This document shows positions 1 to 6,507 of a stretch of DNA of 15,730 nt, piece after piece. Location of the stretch: NCBI GenBank assembly GCA_016295505.1, contig JAEDLC010000037.1, positions 1 through 15,730 on the forward strand, given 5' to 3'. Every line of letters starts with the position of its first letter. Within the stretch, counting starts at the first letter, position 1. The position numbers and the translations under genes were made by a program. Under the pieces are notes generated by a model. That model was not told the origin of the DNA and did not search any database. It saw only the letters and a program-made list of their open reading frames with translations. The stretch comes from Dorea sp. Its GTDB lineage: Bacteria; Bacillota_A; Clostridia; Lachnospirales; Lachnospiraceae.

Positions 1-112
1 CCTCATCAGATACCCTGAAATCATTATTCTGTGCATATGATATCTTTGTGCCTCCCGAATACTGCACAAAGAGCATCACCAGTATAATTATCAATGCAGC
101 CACTCGTTTCAT
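1..112 (-). CDS. Partial exported protein of unknown function (N-terminus only)
   Basis: Only the first 37 residues lie in the window; the gene runs off the left edge. The start reads MKRVAALIIILVMLFVQYSG: two early basic residues, then a hydrophobic stretch at about residues 5-18, then small and polar residues and a possible signal peptidase I site near SYAQ (about residues 25-28). There is no lipobox cysteine, so it is probably secreted or held by an uncleaved N-terminal anchor. Its ATG overlaps the TGA of the upstream pseudokinase gene (ATGA, 4-nt overlap), which implies translational coupling and a joint function. GGAAA just before the ATG is a weak ribosome site, which fits reinitiation. 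I do not recognise the family from this fragment. Confidence 0.75.
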   Translation of the reverse strand, partial: MKRVAALIIILVMLFVQYSGGTKISYAQNNDFRVSDE

Positions 113-1614
113 TTTCCAACCCATATTGTATCTCCTTCCACTTGTATTTCATATTCTCTCTGCAGTTTTACAAATTCTTCGGATTCCAGAATCTCCGGAT
201 TCTGCTCTGCATACGATTGAATCGTCTGTGCACAGATATCTCTTCCTATACTTTCTTCTGCGCATAGCAGCCGTATATGCAGCAGTTTCAATTCTGTTGA
301 ACCATTCATCTCCTTCACGCCTCTGGAACATATCTCCAGTGCTGTATCTATACTTCCACATTCTTCATACAGCATCACAGCTCTTTTATATAACCCTTCC
401 CGTTTTTCATCCTGTGTTTCTTTCTCCAGAACTTCTTCGCAGAATTCTGCCGCTTTTTCTGTCTGTCCCAGTGTCTCGTACGCTGTGATCATTGCTTCTT
501 TTACTTCCGCGACATCATCTTCTTTTGCTTCATCAGACTGCAGAAATCTGTTTCCAAGCCGAATCATATGAGACGCTGCTTTTTCTGTATTCATCATCTG
601 ATATCCACGGATCAGACATTGTAAATATCGATATGCTCCTTTTTCCGGCACATTTTTTTCCAGGTTTTCCAGATGCTCCTGGTAACTTTTTTTATCTTTT
701 TCTGACATTTTCTCACCGGAAAACCACAAAACAACTACTTCCAGCTCTTTCGCACATGGATTTGTATTTTTTGCTTTTTTCAGATATTCTAGAGATTTTT
801 CGTAATCTCCGATATCAAGAAAATAAGCCATTGCCAGATCCATATACGCTTCCTCAGTTTCTTCGTTGTCTGCAGTAACTGTAATCGTTTCTTCTGAAAC
901 CTCTTCTTTCAGTTTCGCCTCTTCTTTTGCTGTCTGTGCAGTCTTTTCCTCCAGATTGCCCTGGGAAAGCCAATATTTTCCCAGGACTGCGACAATCAGG
1001 ATTCCAACTGTTGCCAGCAACTTCCATCTGATCTTTAACTTCTCTCTTTTCACTTTATATTCTGGGATCTGTTGACGAATTTCTGATACATTCTGATACG
1101 ATTTCTTAGATTGCCATTTCAGGCATTTTGATATCATTCTTTGAATTTTAATTTCTTCACGCCTGCCAAGTTTTTCATCCGGCACCGTGTGCGCCAGAAG
1201 ATATTGCAGCGTTCTTCCAAGCCCATAGATGTCCAGCTGTATACTGGTATTCTGATAATAACGTTCTTCTTCCGGGAGAAAATATTCCCGTACTTTACGC
1301 TTTCTCATCTGACGAAGCATCTCCTGATTCGTCCCGGACTCAACATCCATAAAATATATTTTTCTGTCTTTTGATATAATGATACTATATGGATTCACAT
1401 ACTTATAACTGGGATTCCCGCGACATCTGTGGATCAGTTCCAACTGTCTGGTAATCTCCTGCATCCACAGAAATAACTGTTTCTTTTCCACACAAGGGTT
1501 CTGCCTTAGATATTGTGCCAGTGTCGTTCCATAAACATGTTCAGAACTTACATAACAGATCTGACCATGTTCAATCAGACGAAGCACATCATATCCTTCT
1601 TTTCCTGGTGCCAC
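109..1614 (-). CDS. Membrane pseudokinase with extracytoplasmic TPR repeats
   Basis: A 501-residue single-span membrane protein. Residues about 8-183 resemble a Ser/Thr kinase fold that begins near strands beta4-beta5. The glycine loop, the beta3 lysine and helix C are absent. The catalytic-loop equivalent (about 70-79, YKYVNPYSII) has Tyr for the catalytic Asp, Asn for the Lys and Ser for the Asn; the DFG equivalent is DVE at 90-92. An activation-segment/F-helix match (QLDIYGLGRTL) and a C-terminal helix (CLKWQ...YQNVSEI) support the fold. A membrane helix spans about 197-216, then an acidic linker (221-255), then helical TPR-like repeats from about 256 to 470. The expected topology is kinase inside, TPR outside. 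The start is GTG, directly after an in-frame TGA, with AGAGGTGG upstream. No phosphotransfer activity is expected; a scaffold or sensor role is inferred. The layout recalls EssB/YukC of type VII secretion, but homology is not shown. Confidence 0.8.
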   Translation of the reverse strand: MAPGKEGYDVLRLIEHGQICYVSSEHVYGTTLAQYLRQNPCVEKKQLFLWMQEITRQLELIHRCRGNPSYKYVNPYSIIISKDRKIYFMDVESGTNQEMLRQMRKRKVREYFLPEEERYYQNTSIQLDIYGLGRTLQYLLAHTVPDEKLGRREEIKIQRMISKCLKWQSKKSYQNVSEIRQQIPEYKVKREKLKIRWKLLATVGILIVAVLGKYWLSQGNLEEKTAQTAKEEAKLKEEVSEETITVTADNEETEEAYMDLAMAYFLDIGDYEKSLEYLKKAKNTNPCAKELEVVVLWFSGEKMSEKDKKSYQEHLENLEKNVPEKGAYRYLQCLIRGYQMMNTEKAASHMIRLGNRFLQSDEAKEDDVAEVKEAMITAYETLGQTEKAAEFCEEVLEKETQDEKREGLYKRAVMLYEECGSIDTALEICSRGVKEMNGSTELKLLHIRLLCAEESIGRDICAQTIQSYAEQNPEILESEEFVKLQREYEIQVEGDTIWVGK

Positions 1615-1677
1615 TCATCACCACCTCTTTTTCTCAGGGAATTTAACCGGATCATCAGATAAAAGATCATAGATTTT

Positions 1678-1703
1678 CCAAATTAACAGATTGATTAATT
1701 TGG
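1678..1703 (-). promoter_or_regulatory. Inverted repeat in the pseudokinase leader
   Basis: A perfect 9-bp inverted repeat (CCAAATTAA / TTAATTTGG) with an 8-nt centre lies between the predicted promoter and the GTG start of the pseudokinase gene. In RNA it would form an AT-rich hairpin in the 5' leader. It is not followed by a T-run, so it is not a standard terminator. It could be an operator or a leader structure; which one cannot be told from sequence. Confidence 0.5.
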
Positions 1704-1730
1704 ATTCATTCAGAAATATAGATTAATCAT

Positions 1731-1759
1731 ATATTACTAGATTCTTTGTAAAAATACAA
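1731..1759 (-). promoter_or_regulatory. Predicted sigma-A promoter for the pseudokinase gene pair
   Basis: Read on the minus strand, a -35-like TTGTAT (1754-1759) and a -10-like TAATAT (1731-1736) are separated by exactly 17 nt. Each hexamer matches about 4 of 6 consensus positions. Transcription would start near 1724, leaving a leader of about 110 nt that carries the inverted repeat at 1678-1703. It lies just past the pfp terminator, which fits a new transcription unit. Confidence 0.55.
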
Positions 1760-1779
1760 GTCCTTTTTTACATTTTTTG

Positions 1780-1812
1780 AAAAAAATGCTGTCTGCTATA
1801 TTGCAGACAGCA
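1780..1812 (-). terminator. Rho-independent terminator of pfp
   Basis: On the minus strand a perfect 10-bp stem, TGCTGTCTGC paired with GCAGACAGCA around a 6-nt loop, is followed at once by seven T residues (1780-1786). It starts 9 nt after the pfp stop codon. Stem, loop and T-run are all close to ideal, so the pfp transcript should end here. Confidence 0.92.
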
Positions 1813-1821
1813 CCTGTGATT

Positions 1822-3072
1822 TTATTTTCTGTGACTCAGTTCCTTTGGTGTATACAGATGTCTCGGAATACCATCTACCATAACCGGTGAAACATCACCC
1901 TGAATCAACGGTCTTACATAAGAGATAAACTCATTTGTTACATAAGTACCTTCTTCATTTACCCAGTTTCTCGGTACAAGCTTTTCATCGTTGGCAATCT
2001 TATGAACATCCTTTACCTCTGTTCCGCACTGATATGGATCATCAGACAGTCTCTGAAGAACTACCATCTTTCCGGAATCACCTTCATCAGCAGCTTTGAC
2101 AGCAGCACCGCCCACCTGATAAGCTTCCAGTATATCTACACGAGATGCAGCATGTGATGCAGAACGCTGAAGTGTACTGAGCTCGATTGCACGTGTCTTG
2201 CATCCAATCTCACCAGCAACGAAGCTTGACAGATAAGATGCAGTTCCTGACAGCTGTTTGTGTCCAAAAGCGTCTACAAAATCAATGCTGTTTCCAAGTT
2301 CACATACGTATGTACCATCTTCTGTACGGATACCTTCAGATACCGCAACAACGATAGAAGTCTTTTCTTCGAGAAGTTCTTTGATCTTCGCGCTGAACTT
2401 CTGCAGATCGAACGGAATCTCCGGAAGATAGATCAGATCCGGACCTTCACAATCCTCTCCCTTGGATAATGCGGCAGAACCTGTCAGCCATCCTGCATTA
2501 CGTCCCATGATCTCTACGATTGTAACAACTCCTTTTGCATATTCCAGACAGAAGCTGTCGCGGATGATCTCCTTCATAGAAGTACCGATATATTTTGCAG
2601 CACTTCCATATCCTGGTGTATGGTCTGTCAGTGCAAGGTCATTATCGATCGTCTTCGGGCATCCTACAAATCTGGTCGGATGACCTGTAATAATTGCATA
2701 GTCGGATAATTTCTTAATCGTATCCATGGAATCATTTCCGCCGATATAGATAAATGCTTCAATTTCAAGCTTATCAAGAATAGAAAAGATTTTATCATAT
2801 ACTTCTCTGTTCTCATGAATTTCCGGCAGTTTAAAACGACAGGATCCCAGGAACGCTGCCGGTGTTCTTTTCAGAAGCTCTGCGTCCAGTTCTGTTTTAA
2901 TGTGTTCTGAAAGGTCAATATATTTTTCCTCTAATAACCCCTGAATTCCATGAAGCATACCATATACTTTATTAGCTCCACGGTCTTTTGCTGTACGATA
3001 AACACCGGCAAGGCTGGCATTAATCGCAGCTGTTGGTCCTCCAGATTGTCCTACAATAACATTTTTTTTCAT
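1822..3072 (-). CDS. pfp: 6-phosphofructokinase, probably pyrophosphate-dependent
   Basis: A 416-residue cytosolic glycolytic enzyme that phosphorylates fructose 6-phosphate at C1. The phosphofructokinase fold is clear: VGQSGGPTAAINAS at about 7-20, the catalytic PKTIDND at 139-145 (Asp143, Asp145) and the substrate motif MGRNAGWL at 189-196. The donor-site motif is GGNDS (111-115), not the GGDGS of ATP enzymes. Asp114 stands where ATP types carry Gly, and Lys140 precedes TID where ATP types usually have Gly. Both changes are known hallmarks of the reversible PPi-using enzymes. Asn113 in place of the usual first Asp is a further variation. ATG start with a repeated GGAAGG purine tract 8-18 nt upstream. 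It has its own predicted promoter and a strong terminator, so it is probably monocistronic. PPi use is inferred from residues, not shown. Confidence 0.93.
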   Translation of the reverse strand: MKKNVIVGQSGGPTAAINASLAGVYRTAKDRGANKVYGMLHGIQGLLEEKYIDLSEHIKTELDAELLKRTPAAFLGSCRFKLPEIHENREVYDKIFSILDKLEIEAFIYIGGNDSMDTIKKLSDYAIITGHPTRFVGCPKTIDNDLALTDHTPGYGSAAKYIGTSMKEIIRDSFCLEYAKGVVTIVEIMGRNAGWLTGSAALSKGEDCEGPDLIYLPEIPFDLQKFSAKIKELLEEKTSIVVAVSEGIRTEDGTYVCELGNSIDFVDAFGHKQLSGTASYLSSFVAGEIGCKTRAIELSTLQRSASHAASRVDILEAYQVGGAAVKAADEGDSGKMVVLQRLSDDPYQCGTEVKDVHKIANDEKLVPRNWVNEEGTYVTNEFISYVRPLIQGDVSPVMVDGIPRHLYTPKELSHRK

Positions 3073-3107
3073 TTTTTCTTCCTTCCTTCCAAAATTGCTC
3101 TCGATAA

Positions 3108-3122
3108 ATACTATATTAGTAT
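3108..3122. promoter_or_regulatory. Palindrome over the pfp -10 box
   Basis: ATACTA and TAGTAT form a perfect 6-bp inverted repeat around a 3-nt centre and overlap the predicted -10 element of pfp. This is a plausible operator position, but AT-rich sequence makes short palindromes common by chance. Confidence 0.3.
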
Positions 3123-3141
3123 ATATTGATAGAAAAGTCCA
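3113..3141 (-). promoter_or_regulatory. Predicted promoter of pfp
   Basis: On the minus strand TGGACT (3136-3141) and TAATAT (3113-3118) are 17 nt apart, which is ideal sigma-A spacing. The -10 is about 40 nt upstream of the pfp ATG. It sits in the 82-nt gap after the small cysteine protein gene, where no terminator hairpin was seen, so some read-through from the glpK operon into pfp is possible. Confidence 0.55.
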
Positions 3142-3154
3142 GAAAAAATGATGA

Positions 3155-3307
3155 TTATCTATGCATATTCACCGTTTCCTGTGCATAAGCATAGCCTTTC
3201 ATGCAACGGTTTCCCGTGACATCCATAACCTCTCCGTCTTCTATATACACTTCCATCTGGCATTCATTTGAGCATCCATGGCAGGTTATTTTTTCTTTCT
3301 CCATCAT
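3155..3307 (-). CDS. 50-residue four-cysteine protein, N-terminal half of a DUF1667-like fold
   Basis: A small gene of 50 codons. The protein has Cys9, Cys12 and Cys16 in a CxxCxxxC cluster (TCHGCSNEC) and Cys35 in a GNRCMKG motif at 32-38, a pattern typical of Zn or Fe-S binding. It matches what I recall of the N-terminal part of DUF1667 proteins (TCxxCPxGC ... GNxCxRGxxYA). Those are about twice as long and are often encoded beside glycerol kinase and GlpA/GlpO-type dehydrogenases. The C-terminal half of that family is missing: the frame ends in TAA after NMHR. Two tandem ATG codons follow GGGGGAAGT, so the start could be 3307 or 3304. It lies 17 nt after glpK and should be the last gene of that operon. 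An accessory redox or metal role in glycerol 3-phosphate metabolism is inferred from context only. Confidence 0.8.
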   Translation of the reverse strand: MMEKEKITCHGCSNECQMEVYIEDGEVMDVTGNRCMKGYAYAQETVNMHR

Positions 3308-3324
3308 ACTTCCCCCTGCCATAT

Positions 3325-4821
3325 CTAATCTTCCTTTGCCCAGTCAAATGCATATCTGACCGCCTTATTCCAACCTTTGATCTTTTTCTCCCTTGTCGTC
3401 TCTTCAATCTCCGGTTCAAAGGTCTGATCAATTGCCCAGTTTCTGACAACCTCTTCCTTGTCTTTCCAGTATCCGACCGCAAGACCTGCCAGATAAGCAG
3501 CTCCCATTGCTGTTGTCTCAATGCATTTCGGACGTTTGACCGGTGCCGCAATAAGATCTGCCTGTGTCTGCATCAGGAAATTATTGGCACTTGCTCCTCC
3601 GTCAACCTTTAATGCACTGAGAGATATTCCGGAATCTGCCTCCATGGCTCTTAACACATCATTGACCTGATATGCGAGTGACTCCAGTGTTGCACGGATA
3701 ATATGATACTTATTGACTCCCCGTGTAATTCCCACAATCGTTCCACGTGCATACTGATCCCAGTGCGGTGCCCCCAGACCGGTGAATGCCGGTACTACAT
3801 AACATCCATTGGTATCGTTGACTTTTTTTGCCATATATTCAGAATCTGCCGCCGAATCAATCAGTTTCATCTCATCGCGAAGCCATTGAATCGCTGCTCC
3901 TGCGACAAAGATAGATCCTTCCAGTGCATAATGCACTTTACCATCCAGTCCCCATGCAATCGTAGTCACCAGACCATTTTCCGAATAAACGGGCTTTTCT
4001 CCGGTATTCATTAACAGAAAACAGCCTGTTCCATATGTATTTTTTGCTTCTCCTGCCTGAAAACAGGTCTGACCGAACAATGCAGCCTGCTGATCTCCGG
4101 CTGCTCCTCCGATCGGAATCGCCCCGCCAAAGTAAGCCGGGTCTGTCTCTGCATATATACAGCTTGACGGCATGGGCTTTGGAAGCATGGAACGTGGAAT
4201 ATCCAGAATCTTCAGAATCTCTTCATCCCATTCCAGTGTATTAATGTTAAATAACATGGTCCTTGACGCATTCGAATAATCTGTTACGTGAGCTTTTCCT
4301 CCGGTCAGTTTCCAGATCAGCCACGTCTCCACCGTTCCGAAGAGCAGTTCCCCTCGTTCTGCTCTTTCTCTGGCACCTTCTACATGTTCCAGAATCCAGC
4401 GAATCTTTGTTGCGGAAAAATACGCATCAATGATCAGTCCTGTCTTCTTACGGATCATATCCGTAAGCCCCTGTTCCTTCAATCCGTCACAATACTCCGC
4501 CGTTCTCCTGCACTGCCATACGATTGCATAATAGACCGGCTCTCCCGTCTTCTTATCCCAGACGATCACCGTCTCTCTCTGATTGGTGATGCCAATTGCT
4601 GCAATATCTTTTGCAGTTGCCCCAATCTTGCTCATCGCCTCTACCGCTACTCCAAGCTGCGTGGACCAGATTTCATCCGCATCATGCTCTACCCAGCCCG
4701 GTTTCGGAAAATACTGGGTAAATTCCTTTTGTGCAACGCTGCATATCTCTCCCTTTTCATTAAACAGAATGCAGCGATTACTTGTGGTCCCGGCATCCAG
4801 TGCCATTACATATTTTGCCAT
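3325..4821 (-). CDS. glpK: Glycerol kinase
   Basis: A 498-residue FGGY-family kinase making sn-glycerol 3-phosphate from glycerol and ATP in the cytosol. Family signatures run the whole length: the MALDAGTTSNR phosphate loop near the N-terminus, the glycerol-site ITNQRET at about 78-84, VIWQCRRT-like AIVWQCRRT near 100, TDYSNASRTM near 182, GDQQAALFGQ near 243 and KVDGGASANNF near 405. The frame extends to a GTG at 4830, but AGAGGTG would then overlap the start; it lies 6 nt before the ATG at 4821, which I chose. At the loop where Gram-positive enzymes carry the His phosphorylated by HPr (YHFYG in Enterococcus, His232 there) this protein reads DPAYFG, with Ala in place of His. Control by HPr is therefore doubtful. 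It lies 15 nt after the GH13 gene; no glpF or glycerol 3-phosphate dehydrogenase is in the window. Confidence 0.95.
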   Translation of the reverse strand: MAKYVMALDAGTTSNRCILFNEKGEICSVAQKEFTQYFPKPGWVEHDADEIWSTQLGVAVEAMSKIGATAKDIAAIGITNQRETVIVWDKKTGEPVYYAIVWQCRRTAEYCDGLKEQGLTDMIRKKTGLIIDAYFSATKIRWILEHVEGARERAERGELLFGTVETWLIWKLTGGKAHVTDYSNASRTMLFNINTLEWDEEILKILDIPRSMLPKPMPSSCIYAETDPAYFGGAIPIGGAAGDQQAALFGQTCFQAGEAKNTYGTGCFLLMNTGEKPVYSENGLVTTIAWGLDGKVHYALEGSIFVAGAAIQWLRDEMKLIDSAADSEYMAKKVNDTNGCYVVPAFTGLGAPHWDQYARGTIVGITRGVNKYHIIRATLESLAYQVNDVLRAMEADSGISLSALKVDGGASANNFLMQTQADLIAAPVKRPKCIETTAMGAAYLAGLAVGYWKDKEEVVRNWAIDQTFEPEIEETTREKKIKGWNKAVRYAFDWAKED

Positions 4822-4827
4822 ACCATT

Positions 4828-4834
4828 CACCTCT
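4828..4834 (-). promoter_or_regulatory. Ribosome binding site that fixes the glpK start
   Basis: AGAGGTG on the minus strand lies 6 nt before the ATG at 4821. Its last three bases are the alternative GTG start at 4830, so that GTG cannot use it. This supports the shorter glycerol kinase, which begins MAKYVMALDAG. Confidence 0.75.
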
Positions 4835-4836
4835 TT

Positions 4837-6495
4837 TTATTTATAAAGCAGAACACGTGCCTCATAAGGTCTGAGGATTCCTTTCTTGTGCTGCTTATAA
4901 TTTGATATCAGCTCTTTTCCCTGACTGACAGCATCGAACAGACAGCATTCTACTTCCTTATCCGTGAAGTTACATGCAACAAGCATCCTTTCATCCCCCA
5001 GGATTCTTTCGTATGCATAGATTTCTTCGCTGTCATCCATCAGGCTTTCGAATCTTCCATTCACAATTATCTCATATTCTTTGCGAAGTGCAATCAGTTT
5101 TTTATAATAATGGAATACACTGTTCGGATCTTTTCTCTCATCTTCCGCATTAATCAGCAGATAATTCGGATTCACCTTAAGCCATGGAGTTCCTGTTGTG
5201 AATCCGGCATTTGCTGTCTTATCCCACTGCATCGGAGTTCTTGCATTATCACGACCAATATTTTTTATACACTCCATCATCTCTTCTTCTGTGATCAGCC
5301 CGTTTTCCGTCAGCTCATGATAGGCATTGATTGTCTCAATATCGCGGTAATCTTCCAGGTTGTCGTAGTAAGCATTCGTCATGCCAAGTTCTTCTCCCTG
5401 AAATACATATGGTGTTCCCTTCATCATATGCAGACAGGTTGCAAGCATCTTTGCAGACACAACACGGTACATCGGACTGTCATTTCCAAACCTTGACACC
5501 ACTCTTGGCTGATCATGGTTATCCCAGTACAGACTGTTCCATGCTTTCCCCTCAAATTGTGTCTGCCACTTATTCAGCGTCTGCTTCAGTTCTTTAAGAG
5601 GCACCTTTTTATTTGTCCATTTTCCAACCAGAGTCTCGCCCAGAGATACATGTTCAAAGTGGAAAACCATATTCAGTTCTCCGGACTCTTCTCCGGCATA
5701 CTGCATTGCATGCTCTATTTTTGTGTTCAAGGCTTCTCCGACCGTCATGATATCATACTTACTGAGAACTTCCCGGTTCATCTCTTTTAAGTATTCGTGT
5801 ATTTTCGGTCCGTCACACACATATGGCTGATGATTGCCATACAGTCCGTCTTCCACCGGGCCATCCGGGAAAGTCTGATCTTTTGAAATCATGTTGATAA
5901 CATCCATACGGAATCCATCGATTCCTTTTTCACACCACCAGGTCATCATATCATAGACTTCTTTTCTGACTTTTTCATTCTCCCAGTTCAGATCCGGCTG
6001 TTTTTTGGAGAAGCAATGGAGATAGTACATATCTGTAGCCTCGTCATACTGCCATGCTGAACCACCGAAATTAGATCCCCAGTTGTTAGGTTCTTTTCCG
6101 TCTTTTCCATCTTTCCAGATATAATAATCACGATATGGATTGTCCTTTGACTTTCTGCTTTCTACAAACCATGCATGCTCATCCGATGTATGATTCACGA
6201 CCAGATCCATTAAGATCTTGATTCCCCGCTTATGCGCTTCTGCAAGCATACGGTCAAAATCTTCCATTGTTCCAAACTCTTTCATGATCGCCCGGTAATC
6301 TGAGATATCATAACCGTTATCATCATTTGGCGACTGATAGATCGGTGACAGCCATATCACATCAATCCCCAGTTCTTTCAGATAATCCAGGTGTTCTGTG
6401 ATTCCGTTCAGATCACCGATTCCATCTCCGTTACTGTCTGCAAAACTTCTCGGATACACCTGATAAATTACACTTTCTTTCCACCACTGTTTCAT
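4837..6495 (-). CDS. malL: GH13 oligo-1,6-glucosidase (alpha-glucosidase)
   Basis: A 552-residue cytosolic glycoside hydrolase, the usual length for the GH13_31 oligo-1,6-glucosidase group. No signal peptide. Seen in order: WWKESVIYQVYPRSF at the N-terminus, the SNGDGIGDLNG calcium loop (21-31), DLVVNHTS (97-104), the nucleophile Asp198 in GFRMDVIN, the acid/base Glu254 in TVGEAL, the transition-state Asp328 in WDNHDQPR, and a C-terminal beta domain. Val199 directly after the nucleophile is the residue associated with alpha-1,6 bond preference in this group (Val200 in the Bacillus enzyme), where alpha-1,4 enzymes usually have another residue. Expected substrates are isomaltose, panose and short isomalto-oligosaccharides; other alpha-glucosides, including glucosylglycerol, cannot be excluded. 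The AGGAGG site overlaps the stop region of the upstream aldo/keto reductase gene, 12 nt away. Confidence 0.93.
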   Translation of the reverse strand: MKQWWKESVIYQVYPRSFADSNGDGIGDLNGITEHLDYLKELGIDVIWLSPIYQSPNDDNGYDISDYRAIMKEFGTMEDFDRMLAEAHKRGIKILMDLVVNHTSDEHAWFVESRKSKDNPYRDYYIWKDGKDGKEPNNWGSNFGGSAWQYDEATDMYYLHCFSKKQPDLNWENEKVRKEVYDMMTWWCEKGIDGFRMDVINMISKDQTFPDGPVEDGLYGNHQPYVCDGPKIHEYLKEMNREVLSKYDIMTVGEALNTKIEHAMQYAGEESGELNMVFHFEHVSLGETLVGKWTNKKVPLKELKQTLNKWQTQFEGKAWNSLYWDNHDQPRVVSRFGNDSPMYRVVSAKMLATCLHMMKGTPYVFQGEELGMTNAYYDNLEDYRDIETINAYHELTENGLITEEEMMECIKNIGRDNARTPMQWDKTANAGFTTGTPWLKVNPNYLLINAEDERKDPNSVFHYYKKLIALRKEYEIIVNGRFESLMDDSEEIYAYERILGDERMLVACNFTDKEVECCLFDAVSQGKELISNYKQHKKGILRPYEARVLLYK

Positions 6496-6507
6496 GTTCT
6501 CATCCTC

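Noticed and set aside
1575..1670. A 31-codon minus-strand frame overlapping the pseudokinase start, considered as a leader peptide or as a missing kinase N-lobe
   Set aside because: It shows no kinase N-lobe motif and only a weak ribosome site; there is no sign of a frameshift joining it to the pseudokinase.
3073..3154. A terminator after the small cysteine protein gene
   Set aside because: No stem with a T-run was found; a T-rich stretch is present without a hairpin.
4288..4905. A 205-codon plus-strand open frame opposite glpK and the GH13 gene end
   Set aside because: It is antisense to two clear genes and shows no recognisable motif; long antisense frames are expected from the codon bias here.
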